Notes under the pieces: model-generated | Seen by the model: the letters and a program-made list of their open reading frames with translations, nothing else | What the model was told of the DNA's origin: nothing | Databases searched by the model: none | Made by a program: the position numbers and the translations under genes | NCBI GenBank assembly: GCA_907164885.2 | Contig: OU015495.1 | Span: forward strand, 103,975,622 to 104,039,621 | DNA from: Dolomedes plantarius | Lineage: Eukaryota > Arthropoda > Arachnida > Araneae > Dolomedidae | Direction: 5' to 3' | DNA: 64,000 nt | In this document: positions 26,561-37,489 of the stretch, piece by piece | How positions within the stretch are numbered: position 1 is the stretch's first letter | Layout of the letters: every line of letters begins with the position of its first letter

Positions 26561-27229
26561 AATTATTATGACACGGTCCCTTCGCTCTCTGGGGCTGGAG
26601 AAATATGGATTCTGTCTGATAGCCGGAGTGCTATTCAGCATCTTTCTAACTGGCACAGTGTCCTTGATAATATGGGAGTAGCTATTTTGAACAAGCTGAA
26701 GCGGCTCTCCTCATCTCGGGAGATTCATTTACGGTGGATCCTTTCCCATGTAGACCTTGCCGGTAACGAGATTGCTGATACCCTGGCAAAAAGAGGTGTT
26801 GACGAGTCCATGAATAGGCCGGCGTATCTGACATATACTGAACTGTATTCTAAACATAACTGTATTGTAAGGTCTGCATTTGCCACCCCCCCCCCCGTGC
26901 ACCATTGGTACCAGGGTAATCGCCCCGGTGGTTCTCTGTCCCTCCGGTGCAGCAGACAGGAGCAAACTACAATAACCCGTTTTCGTAGTAGCCACCTCAA
27001 AACATTGACTTATACCGACAAGGAGAAAAGTGTTTCCATCTTGTGCCAAATGTTCCAAAGGCCAGCGACTCAGGATCATATCCTAGTGTGCTTGGGACTT
27101 GAAATGGAAGATCTTTTGGAGCGGCCGTTGTCGTCATTGACCTCTGAGAGTGCGCGGTATCATGGACCTAATCTAGCTCTGCTGGGTGACAGGAATCAGC
27201 AACATAATTATTATATATTTCCCATGTAA
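26561..27229 (+). pseudogene. RNase H domain fragment of a non-LTR (LINE) retrotransposon
   Basis: The open frame encodes the second half of an RNase H fold as found at the end of Jockey/I-type reverse-transcriptase polyproteins. It contains IWILSDSRSAIQHLSNW (with the SDS Asp), then WILSHVDLAGNEIADTLAKR (the SH...GNE..AD block with the final Asp). A tail follows with CQMFQRPATQDHILVCLGLE, similar to the zinc-knuckle-like Cys-His tail after the domain. The first catalytic Asp strand and the entire reverse transcriptase are absent, so this is a 5'-truncated dead copy. RNase H would remove RNA from RNA-DNA hybrids during retrotransposition. The stop codon is at 27227-27229. No poly(A) tail or target duplication was recognised. 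Confidence 0.75.
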
Positions 27230-27857
27230 CTGGTTTTTAAGTACTGCTGTTTCATGTATACTGACTACCATTTTTATATGCGAAAAGCACTATCTAACAT
27301 TCTATTAATGATCACATAAAATTTACAAATTCGTGTGCCTGTATGATATTTAATAATCGTATACTGTTCTTTTGTTAATATACATCGATAGATGATCAAG
27401 TACATTCATATATACATATTGTAAATCGAAAGAATCTGTTAAAGATGAATATCTTTTCCTTTATATACACTGCTTAAAGGTTTCAAAAATTTATCACTGC
27501 AATAGAATTCACAAGATGGAGGATTAGGTGCCGTTGAGTGGGAAATTTGAAATGACAGAAATTCACAATAAAGTACATTCACATTGCCCAACAAAAACTT
27601 GTTTTTACCTTCAAAAACAAATTTCCGATTGAGAAAAAAAATATCTGTTTTTGTTTTAGGTCTTTAAATATCCATTACGTATCTGCTATTGTATAGATAA
27701 CTGTTATTTTTTCGAAACGTATAATTCAGGAATATAGAAATATGACATGGCAGACACAACACGGCTTTTCATGTCGAATGAGATTTTTAAAAGATTTAGG
27801 GTGGAATTCACGTACAGGCACTTCAATAGTGGTGGAGTTCCGCTGATTCAGCAAGCT

Positions 27858-28340
27858 TGATCATTTGGAAATCCTGCCTCCGACATAAACACGAAGTTCC
27901 AGAGTAGATTCTTTCAACACCCTCTCTAAATAGGCATTATCTCGGTGTGTAATCAAACTCGCGAACTTGTTAACAATCTTGTCGAACTCCAAAAACGGAA
28001 TCGTTGGTGCATGGCGGAGACCTTTTGGTCCGATTCTAATTGCCTTTCCCATTCGTCTTTTAAACTTTTCAGTGTCTCAACGGTCTGATTGTTGCACTTG
28101 AGGTAAAGTCAAGGAAATGGAAATGGTTCCCTAAGTTCGAAAATTAACGGTGGTGAAATCTCAGTTTTGAAAGGATTTTCGTTGCATACGTTTTCACCTT
28201 AACCTTTCCCACGATATGCTGTTGAGACACTTGTGGTTTACATGTGTCGAAAGATGTGAAAGTGAAAATATACAAGCTTTCTGAGACGCATGCGAACTTC
28301 GCGAAAGATATCAGAGTCATGGCCGTTATCATTAAACATT
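27858..28340 (-). pseudogene. Coding-like segment of unknown origin, frames broken
   Basis: On the minus strand this ~480-base stretch is less AT-rich than its surroundings and has protein-like pieces in different frames. They are DIFREVRMRLRKLVYFHF near 28300, VETLKSLKDEWERQLESDQK near 28050 (charged, helix-like), and LEFDKIVNKFASLITHRDNA at 27935-27990. The pieces cannot be joined in one frame and have no splice sites between them. It could be a decayed processed pseudogene or an old mobile-element gene. I do not recognise the protein. Confidence 0.3.
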
Positions 28341-28684
28341 TTCTTTATTCAGTTTTTTTAGGAAGGATTCCTATGTATGCCCCAACTTCTGAAATTTGTC
28401 GATAAAATTCCCTGATAGACTCAATATCGTGAAACATAAACTTTTCGAAACTTTATAGTTCGTGTAAAATTGCAAAATGAAAAGCAAGTAAAGTAAAATG
28501 TTTGAGTTTAGAATCTAATGTCCACAATTAGGAAGCCTGTTTTCTCGTCATGGTGAGACGTCTTGCAACTTAAACTCAATAAAAAGATTTTTCACATACT
28601 CTACTTCAAAGTAGGAAATTTTAGAATTTATGTCTACAGACATATGCAAATTTATGCTTGTAATGATCCTGGGGAGGAAACAAA

Positions 28685-28687
<3 letters not shown>

Positions 28688-28716
<29 letters not shown>
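28688..28716. repeat. (CA)n microsatellite
   Basis: About 14 CA units. Confidence 0.9.
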
Positions 28717-28721
<5 letters not shown>

Positions 28722-28756
28722 CCACATGATCGTATTTGTATGTGAATAAATATACG

Positions 28757-28905
28757 CGGCCAGTAATGATTCTGAAAAAAAGTGGCCGTTTTGAGGGGTG
28801 GCCGTCAAAAAAAGGTTACTTCCCTAACGTTGGCTCTATGGTGTCTTTAATCGGTCCTGAACGAAATATGGCTGTTTACAGGGGTGGCCGGCTGGACACG
28901 TTTCA

Positions 28906-28909
<4 letters not shown>
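28757..28909. mobile_element. pogo/Tigger-like MITE fragment
   Basis: Internal words GTGGCCGTTTTGAGGGGTGG and GGGGTGGCCG recur, and the right end read inward is CAGTGAAACGTGTCCAGC preceded by TA. This resembles Tigger MITE ends. The left end is not clear. Confidence 0.45.

Positions 28910-28997
<88 letters not shown>
28909..28997. repeat. (TA)n microsatellite, left flank of a foldback element
   Basis: TA tract of about 90 bases with one TTTA interruption near its end. Confidence 0.9.
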
Positions 28998-29239
28998 GGC
29001 TTGGTACAAGAAGTGCCAAAGTCACTTTTCTCCAAGATGACTTTGTTTGCTTATGTCTCTTAAAAATAATATTATTTTTCAATGTAAGAAGTACCTAAAT
29101 CTGCCCGATGCTTTAAAAGTGTTTTCTAAACGATTGTACAGACTTGGGTACTTCTTACATTGAAAATAATATTTTATTAAAGAGACATAAGCAAAGTAAT
29201 CTTGGAGAAAACTGACTTAGGAACTTCTTGTACCAAGTC
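28998..29239. mobile_element. Foldback MITE with ~105-base arms
   Basis: The left arm (28998-29104) and right arm (29135-29239) are imperfect reverse complements. Blocks include CTTGGTACAAGAAG, TTTTCTCCAAGAT, GCTTATGTCTCTT and TTCAATGTAAGAAGTACC. The central spacer is about 30 bases. The element sits between two long (TA)n tracts and does not encode a protein. Confidence 0.85.
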
Positions 29240-29250
29240 ACACACACATC

Positions 29251-29254
<4 letters not shown>

Positions 29255-29328
<74 letters not shown>
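29255..29328. repeat. (TA)n microsatellite, right flank of the foldback element
   Basis: TA tract beginning after CACACACATC TATATATACA. Confidence 0.9.
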
Positions 29329-29331
<3 letters not shown>

Positions 29332-30498
29332 GAGGAAGTTGTTTCTTTTTTTAAGGGGAACATTTGTCAAAAGTTTTACTAGAGGTTGGTGGTATCCAGT
29401 GTAACGGCTTCCTTCTATGGTCGAGGATCGAGCTGGACTAAACAAACCTCGAGGACAGCATTCTGTCAGCAGGACCACGCAGGCGATTCGTGGGAATGTA
29501 TTTTCCTGTCAGCTTTTCTGTAACGAAGTCCCTCACTTAAAAATTTTCTCATGGAAGAATCGTCAAATAAAAATTATTTTTTAGCGTTAGAAACGTAGTG
29601 AAAGAAAACATTAAAAATCTACCCTCCTATTAATACTGTAAGAAAAATTCAGATATTCATAGAATAATATCTAATTAGTGAAAATGAACTAAATCTGAAC
29701 GGAAAAAAATCGTAAAAGTAATGCGAATAAAATATAATCTAATAAATGCAATTTATATTCCTTTAAAATGTGCAAGACACTAAACGAAACAGTTTGAAAA
29801 CAAGTTACTTAATAAACACAGGAACTTACAAAGATAAAACCAATTTTTGAAATTTTCAGACATGACCTATTGTTAAGACAAAAACTCAATCATTATATAA
29901 AAAAATAAAAAGCAAAACTCTCGTCAAAGGATTTTAAAAAATGTTAAGTTTTTGTTTGTCAAAAAAAAAAATGCTGCGTTAAATATTTTTCTTTTCGTAA
30001 TAGGGTGTTTTATTGGCAAGTACGTGTCTTTTAAAACGACTATCTGAAGAAATTTTCATTTAATTTATAAACTTTGGAGACAGGAATTCTTTATATGGAG
30101 ATTTTATAGAGTAAATATATAAGCTGACATGCGAAAGTATTAACTTTTATCTTCTAAATACGAAGACTGCGAAACACGTGAATTTGATCATTCTATACCG
30201 CCATATTTTAACGCGTTTTGTTTTCGAAGCAAATAACTGCTTATGTAAAAGTATACAGCTACTCATCTTTAATTCATTTCTCTCTTTCAAGCAGACGTTA
30301 TCGAGATCAGTGACGTCGACAGATATTTGGTTGCTAAACCCAAAGACGAATGTCACGAGTTCTTTTCTGTTCGCACTTATTTCTGTCTACCATCTGTTTC
30401 ATTTGGAAGAATTCCAGGTAATGCTCGCGTCGCTTTGAAGAGGATAGTGTCAAAGTTAGATATTTTATTTTGAAATTTACATAAATTTGCATTCAGGC

Positions 30499-30845
30499 TG
30501 CTGTGTGTACTAACCCAATTGGATTCGCTCACCTCAATGTTAACCTCTGGAGAAAATTCTATTTACAGCTATATAAATGCTAATAATCCAATAAAAATGG
30601 TATTTTCAGATAGCCTGCACTTTTCTAAATATTGCAACAGGATTCGTTTTATAAATTTCGTCCACCAAAGGAATTTAGGAGCGTTTAAAACACACAATAC
30701 TAGATTTTTCCCACGAATAATTTAAATTAAAAAATTATATTATTTGCATTTAAAAAATCCTTGTAAAAATCCGGCAATACTTGGACAAATTACCTCCATA
30801 GGTAAACATTGTGGTGATAGAATCCGATAGAGTTAGTACGCAGCA
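30499..30845. mobile_element. MITE family E, copy 1
   Basis: Left end TGCTGTGTGTACTAACCC then TTGGATTCGCTCACCTCAAT; right end inward TGCTGCGTACTAACTC then a diverged version of the same. It is about 80% alike, by eye, to the copy at 42647-43061, sharing AAAATGGTATTTTCAGATAG and TTTCGTCCACCAAAGGAATT. Short open frames here are artefacts. Confidence 0.8.
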
Positions 30846-32490
30846 TCCTTAAAGTATATTCGATAAATCATTTAGGGAACTTTTAGCATGATTTATTTTT
30901 TTCTATATGTCTGCTATATATTTTACGCCATAAAACAAAAGCAAAAAAAAAAAATTGAAGACTTCTACAGCAGAGAAAACGTGCATTATGCCTCTACATG
31001 TTAAAAAAAAGTGCAGTTCTTTGGAGAAAATAAGTGAAACTTGACTGGTGGAAGTTTAAAAGTAGTTTGGAAATTAAAAAAAAAGATTCTCGCAAAATTG
31101 CGTTGTATGAAATACCTATTCTAAACATATTCCAAATATAATTGTGTACCAAGAACTTAAATACGAAGGTTTGTCTACCTATTTTTTGCAAGATAACAAT
31201 TATAATGAGCAGAAGAAATAAAATAAAAAACTTTGTCCACATTTTTCACGAAAAGGTCTATTTAAATATGACTGAAGTCGCATGTTGATACGTTTTATGG
31301 AAGTGCCGTGTTAGTTTCAAAGTGATACCAAATTAAAAATTTTGTGAGCATTGATTTCTCTGTGCATTTTTAATGGTACTTTTACATATCTTTTTACTAA
31401 CTCTCTTAAACTTTGTTGTGGATCACATTTGCAGCCATAACGTTACAAATTTATGATTCTCGTTAAACTAAGTCGACTAGTCTCGATACAAACTTCGCGA
31501 ACATTGGCTTTAAATTTAATTGTCATTTGAAAGCATGTAATTCGAAATAATATTAAGAGCTACAGTTAATGGAGTAATTTATAGCGTTTAGAAATTTATA
31601 ATTTAGGTAGCATTTTCTAATTTTTAAACTCTGTATTTTTCGAAAAAAAATCGTAATACCTTCCCATTCATATGAAATATTTTCAAAGTGATAAAAAATT
31701 AGATTTATGCAAATGTGTGTAAAGCTATCAGTCCTTAAATTGAATTCTATAGATCTACAAAAGAGATATTGTGTTTTATACGTAAATATTTTAATAAAAT
31801 ACTCTTATAAAAACTTAAAATTTGATTTTCATCGCTATTTATTGAGTGATATTTTTAAAAAATTATGAAAAAATAAAAAGATAATAAAGTTCTTCGAGTC
31901 TATACACAGGTAACATTTGAAATGAAAAAGAAAAGGAAAAAAATAAGAAATAAGTAAGATTCTAGACTGTGTTGCTAAAATTTAAGAGACTGACGAAACT
32001 GACCAAAGTTGAGATTAAAGATGCTTCGATTTCATCAGAAAGGATAAAATAAGATGTCCATTGAAATCTGTTCCATTCACTGACTGATCCGATAATGAAT
32101 TTCCTCGAATGACGTTCGGCTAAAGTTCTATTTTTATTTGTCTCGATGACAAGAAAAAATACTTGATACGAAATTCTGCTAGACACTTTTGTGCTGATTA
32201 AGCTTGAAGATTATGCAAAGGGTAATATAAAAGGTCACGACTAGACGATTTACTATCATATTATTGAAGACCATTCTCGTGATTTACGAGAGTGAAATAA
32301 AACAGTTTTGCATGAGTTATCGGACTGAACGAATTTCATGAGAGGAAAATTGGGGGAGTTTTGGTGGGAAAATGGTTAAGGTCAACAATTTATTATTTTA
32401 CTATATATTTTACTAACCGGGCCCTATGTGGCCTAGTGATAGCGCTTCTGACTGGGGGAGTTCTGTTCGTATCTAGACGAGTTGCATTAA

Positions 32491-33079
32491 CCCTTCAGCG
32501 GGCGCACCAGTGTAAAAAGTGTAACATTTTTGTAATTTTGAATGGTTTTTTTTTACATGTAAGGTTTGAATGTTCTAAGCAGTTTCTATTTATAGCTACA
32601 CCTTTTCTAATGCAGGTCTGATTTTCTGAACCTTGTATTCATTTCCATTCATTGTTAGTCGTGATTTAACCGTGGTAAATCAGCGATTATACTGGATTAA
32701 AATACGAAAAAAGAAGGAGTTGATGTAGTCGATCAAATGTGCAACTATTACACGGTATCCCGCATATCACGAAGATGGACAATATCATTATTTTTTAGGT
32801 TTTGGGACATAATAGGAATACATTCGCAAGTTGTCCTTAGATCCAATAAACTGGACAGTTTTGAAATAAGACGATTGTATCTGCATTATTTGGCCTTTAA
32901 TTATAAATATATCTCAGTATTCTAAACATTTTATATCTTGTCATAAAATGCAGAATTATTATTTTCAATTTGAAAAAAAAAGTTTATTACAAAAGGAATA
33001 ATCAAGGTTGAAAGAAACGTTGCACTTTGTGCCACGCGTGCCTGCTGGTGTTCCAAAAATCGGCGCGCCCACTGAAGGG
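32491..33079 (+). mobile_element. piggyBac-like element, internally deleted, TTAA target
   Basis: Inverted termini CCCTTCAGCGGGCGC (left) and CCCTTCAGTGGGCGC (right, inward) lie directly against TTAA at 32487-32490 and 33080-33083. CCC-type ends and a TTAA duplication define the piggyBac superfamily. The interior retains a C-terminal transposase fragment. Confidence 0.9.
32704..32925 (+). pseudogene. piggyBac transposase C-terminal fragment
   Basis: The frame reads KKEGVDVVDQMCNYYTVSR followed by ISRRWTISLFFRFWDIIGIH, then SQVVLRSNKL and a stop. It matches the conserved piggyBac block GVDxxDqm..Y.vsR.tRRWp...Ff...d.a.iNa, which includes the last catalytic Asp region. The N-terminal two-thirds and the Cys-rich tail are missing, so it cannot be active. 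It belongs to the TTAA-flanked element around it. Confidence 0.85.
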
Positions 33080-33741
33080 TTAAATACCTTCGTATCAAAG
33101 CCGGATACAGACACGTTAAATCCCTAGACCGGAAAGTCCTTCCACGACGTCAGTGTGTGGGGGAAGGTGCGAGCCCTCTAATTTCCAACCCCGGGGGGGG
33201 GGGGGGGGGTGCTCGATCAAAATTTATGTGGCTCCAAGCAATGCTGACTCACCTATATGGAGCTCTTATATAAAAAGTAGTCAACAATTTCCGCGGTATA
33301 CAGGGCGAATGTCTCACAACAAGTGAAGAAAAAATAAGAAAGAAAAATTTTTACTGACCCAGTGATTTATGACATTGCTTGTTCTTACCACAACCCACTG
33401 AAAATTAATCATTTGCAACGAAAATAAAACTTTATTTTTGTAGCCATAGTCAGCATTTAAAGTCCAAATTTCTACAAATGCTTATAAACCAAAATGTATA
33501 CCTAAGTGCACGAACTCTTACACCTAGTGATAATTCAGATTACTGATAGTGATGATAGTATGTATAGTAATTTCATGTTGGAATTAAAAAACCACTCTTG
33601 AAATTACCTTTGAAAATGCATAACGCTGCGTGTAGTACCATTTAAGAATTGCCCAGCTCACTCTAAAACTATGGAGACGATTACTGACTTGAATTTAAAG
33701 ATTTTTATTTTTTAAATTTTACACCGTAACTTTTCTACGTA

Positions 33742-33773
33742 GAACTTTTCTACAACTTGCCACATGTTAAGAA
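33742..33773. repeat. 32-base exact direct repeat, left copy
   Basis: Begins GAACTTTTCTACAACTTGCC and ends ACATGTTAAGAA. The identical sequence recurs at 35436-35467. The 1.66 kb between the copies holds several MITEs. Confidence 0.85.
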
Positions 33774-33790
33774 ATTTTTTTTATTCTTTA

Positions 33791-34340
33791 AGGGGACATG
33801 GGATCTTCAACCACGAATTTTTTAATTTTTAGCTCTATACAGAGAATGAGAATAAGTAATATTCTTTTTGACTACATTGGAGACCCTTGCAATTCAAAAT
33901 AAGGATTTTTTGGCAGAATGACGCCTGATTAGAAATTTTTTTTCGAAAATGCTAACATTTTTTAAAACGCTCCAAGTGCATTCCAAATCATTTGAAAACC
34001 TTAAGTTTGTTTATATAATTTTACCGTCTATATATAAAAATAATTATGCATTGATTTTTTTTAATATGAATCTAAAGCCATAAATATATATTTTTTAAAT
34101 CTACCTGTTATTTTTTTCATTTTTTTCTTTTTGCTTTATTTTATGGTCTATAAATTTGAAAAAATAATTGTGATTTCAAAAAATGATACACAGTGTTTTG
34201 TTAAATACTCCAATGAATAATTCTGAGAAATTTGGGAGAAACCAGAAGAAAATGAACGTGCACGGAGCATTTGAAAAATTTTAGGATTTTTGGCAAAAAT
34301 TTTTGAAAAACAGGTAGGTCTTCGACAGAATACTTATTTC
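33791..34340. other. AT-rich segment beginning TTAAGGGGACATGGG
   Basis: The start resembles the TTAA + GGGG terminus of the element at 62370, but no matching right terminus was found. Otherwise it is featureless. Confidence 0.3.
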
Positions 34341-34379
34341 TGAATCCGAAGTGTTTTCAATGTAGCAAAAAAGTTACCT

Positions 34380-34628
34380 TAAAGGGCACGCAAATAATAT
34401 TTTTGAACTGAATCATTCGCGGATAAAATGTTGGGATACTGTGTTTTGAACGCACATAATTGCCTTTGGGGGACGAAATTTCTAAAATGAAAAAGATAGC
34501 AGAGTAAAAAAAATTCCCTATTACGAAGCACAATTTAAACAAAAATCTATAAATCCAAGTCGGCAATCATTGAAAAAAATGTCTCCTTAGGTTAATACTG
34601 AGAGATTCCAATATGGCTATTACACAGC
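34380..34628 (-). mobile_element. MITE family E, diverged and truncated copy 3
   Basis: On the minus strand it begins GCTGTGTAATAGCC, followed by GACTTGGATTTATAGATTTT, TTTCGTCCCCCAAAGG and ATATTATTTGC, matching family E. The distal terminus is absent. Confidence 0.65.
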
Positions 34629-34906
34629 TGCATTAATGTTCATGAGAATCCGTTAATGAAGGTTCTCTGTACAAACGAGAGATTAAATATTTATGATCAT
34701 TTCATATCATAAAATTTAGAGGCGAATAATAAATAACGTTCCATTTTTAATGATTTCTATTGTCTTGACGACAAAGAACTGACATAAGTCATATCATAAG
34801 ATGATAATTAAAGAATGTAGAGCTTACTGTTGTTTCACGTAGTTCTTCTCGGAAGCTGGGACTAAATTAAATCGAAGGTTAGGAGGGATAGCAACAATGC
34901 TTAGAC

Positions 34907-35381
34907 CAATGGTTCTCAACCTTCCCGTGGTCTACAGCACATGGAAGGTTTCAGAGAGCATGGCGGGCACAACCAATGTTGTTTGCATCGCCGATGATCA
35001 TTATTACAAAATAGAAATATTTTTTATTCAACAGTACGTTGCCAACCTTCTGATATTATTATAATTATTATGTTTTAAAAAATAATATAAAAACGAAGGA
35101 ACATCAATTAAATTTTGATTATTTTATTTTATATGTAAATACATGTAAATAAGAAAATATAAGTAGTATAAATAGGTTTATTACATAAGCGTGGCAGTAG
35201 CAATCTCTCGGCGTGATCACCTTGCCAATAGAAGACCAGTGTTGCTGGCGTGTTGTCCGGATTTTGCACATTTTTACTCAACGCAGTAAATAATAAAATA
35301 TGTAGAAGAAATTTCAAAATAAAATCGGACGCAATCCAATACCATCGCGGGCGCTCGCTGGCACAGGGTTGAGTACCCCTG
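34907..35381. mobile_element. hAT-type element with 8-bp target duplication
   Basis: Left end CAATGGTTCTCAACCTTCC; right end inward CAGGGGTACTCAACCCTGTG. Flanks GCTTAGAC (34899-34906) and GCTTACAC (35382-35389) form an 8-bp duplication with one mismatch. Non-coding, 475 bases. Confidence 0.8.
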
Positions 35382-35435
35382 GCTTACACTAATGCAGCTA
35401 TTTCTGTTTTTATTTTTATTCAATTGAGTGTTTAG

Positions 35436-35467
35436 AGAACTTTTCTACAACTTGCCACATGTTAAGA
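35436..35467. repeat. 32-base exact direct repeat, right copy
   Basis: Identical to 33742-33773. Confidence 0.85.
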
Positions 35468-35551
35468 ACTCTTTTTCCCGAGGATAAGCATCAGTGAGTC
35501 CACGGTGAGGGAAAGTGCTTGTAATTCATGTAGATGAGCAAAAATTTCTGG

Positions 35552-35923
35552 GGCGTTATGGCAGATGTTGATAAGTCCGAAAAATTCAATTTTGTGTTTT
35601 AAGCTGATATGCCACACTTGAAATTGGTTCTTTAATGTGACAAAAGCTGATATGTGGGGTTATGAAATAATACTAAGTTATTCGTATTGGCAAATGCTGT
35701 TATGTATAAAAGAGTTTTTTCTCACCCTCTTCCAAAATTTTAGTCCCTAATTGGAAATTTTCATTGAAGACCAGCCATATGCTTGAGGCTGAATATGAGT
35801 ATAAACTAAAGAATATTTGGATTGAAAAACTTAATTGGGCGATTTTATATTTCGCAGCAAAAGTTACTTTTTTAATTTGCCGAAAAGGTGAAAAAATAAC
35901 ATATCAACATCTGCCATAATGCC
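35552..35923. mobile_element. MITE with TTATGGCAGATGTTGATA termini
   Basis: Left GCGTTATGGCAGATGTTGAT and right inward GCATTATGGCAGATGTTGAT are inverted. Internal words such as AAGCTGATATG repeat. The target duplication is unclear, so the superfamily is unassigned. Confidence 0.7.
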
Positions 35924-36632
35924 ACAGATTTATATTGGTGAAAGTAATTTTTTTTTACTGTTATATCTGAAATATATTTCTGGTTTACGATATTACAGGT
36001 TTTTCTTTGTCTCATTTTTAAGAAAGTAAACTACGAGGAATTCGGTTTTTACGTACAATTTTTAATCAGGCCTCATATGGCTTTCTCTCCTTATTTTTTC
36101 TACAGAATAACTATTTGTCCCCGAAAATTTGTCTTTACCTTTTTGACACGGGAGCGTAAGAAAAGAGATGTCAAAATAGCTGGTTTTAAGGGAATTAAGA
36201 ACGAGTACGTATAGAGCTGACAGAGTGTCAAAAATTACGTTGCAGGAAAAGGTGCAGATTACTCAGTAACCAAAGTAATCTAAAGACATTTTCTTAGAAG
36301 CTGCACTTGACGCCCCGGAATTAACCAAACTGACCGAGACAATACTGAGTTATAACTTAGGTAAGATAGATATTGGATTTCAGTAGGAATTTGTGGTACG
36401 TTCATTTCAAATACCAGCTGTATATTATCTCTCCTACCTGATTGTAAATGTGATTTTATTAGCTAAAAGTAATATTGTTTTATCACTTAGGGTATGTTTA
36501 GTAATGTGTGTTTTAAGTAAATACACACAATAGATTTTTTTAAACACAGAGGGACATTTAAAATACATTATTTTTGATCATGGCCTAGTTCAGGACAATT
36601 CTGTGCATATCTAATACTAGAATAATTTATAA

Positions 36633-37328
36633 TCTATATTAATAAAGCAAGGTCCGGGTCTGTCTGTCGGTCACACTCTCTGGGTGTACCACCTCAATGT
36701 GTGCGTGTGTGCGGCCTATGAAACTTACAGCCATGAAATTTGGCACACGGGTAGTGCAGACTATGGGAAAGTGCACCTCGAAGCCCGAATTTTAAATTTT
36801 ATTCTAGAAAATTTTTTATTTTATGTTTTGTGGGATATTTTATGTTTTTTTAATTTCAGATTACGATATCTCGGCAAAAAATTATCATAGAATTTTGATC
36901 TTTTTACAATCTAAGACTACAGACATTTCTCCTTCAAACAAGACCTCATTTGTTTAAAAATAGTTTAAAACAGACTAATATTTTCATCAAAATATTAAAT
37001 CCACTTTTTCGAGAAATTTACGCACTTTTAAAGATCTACGGTCGATGCTCTTCGAGTTTTTATCTTACAAAGAAAATATTTACATCATCAGGAAGATGAA
37101 AGCTTTCTCATTCATATAAACCTCATTTCAAGTCTCTATCTTAAAATTTTGATTTTTAATTGAATTTTAAAGAACGATACTTAGCACAAATTTTCTATCG
37201 GTTCGTCAAACGCGAAGAACGGCAGATTCTTCCCTTGAGCTGTAAACAACGATTGAGTCATTCAGTCACTTGATTCATTCATTGTCTTCCCTTGATGGCT
37301 TGAGCGTAGCTGGGCAAAGCCCGGCTAG
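36633..37328 (+). mobile_element. Non-autonomous Helitron-like element, family B, complete
   Basis: Starts TCTATATTAATAAAGC directly after A and ends with hairpin GGGCAAAGCCC then GGCTAG directly before T. A 5' TC, a 3' hairpin plus CTAG, insertion between A and T, and no target duplication are the Helitron hallmarks. It encodes nothing recognisable. Related to the fragment at 19760-20160. Confidence 0.8.
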
Positions 37329-37489
37329 TACTAGAATAATGCTAGAATAATTTATAATAATTTAATACTAGAAAAATTTATAACTCAATATCTTTTTGTT
37401 ACTTTCTTTCCCATATTGCGTTTCCGCGCTTATATTTATGAAAATTACCCTTTCTACTCTAAACATGCCTACATGTTACCACGAAGCAA

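Larger units (their letters stand above)
32414..33275 (+). mobile_element. tRNA-SINE (family S1) split by a piggyBac derivative
   Basis: The head runs from GTGGCCTAGTGATAGCGCTT (box-A-like) to GTTGCATTAA at 32490. The body resumes at 33080 with TTAAATACCTTCGTATC, ACACGTTAAATCCCTAGACC and GGAAAGTCC. It matches other S1 copies once the 589-base insert and one TTAA are removed. A G18 run lies at about 33182. Confidence 0.85.

Noticed and set aside
26725..27079. Minus-strand open frames of 91 and 116 codons
   Set aside because: They are antisense to the RNase H fragment, which has the recognisable motifs.
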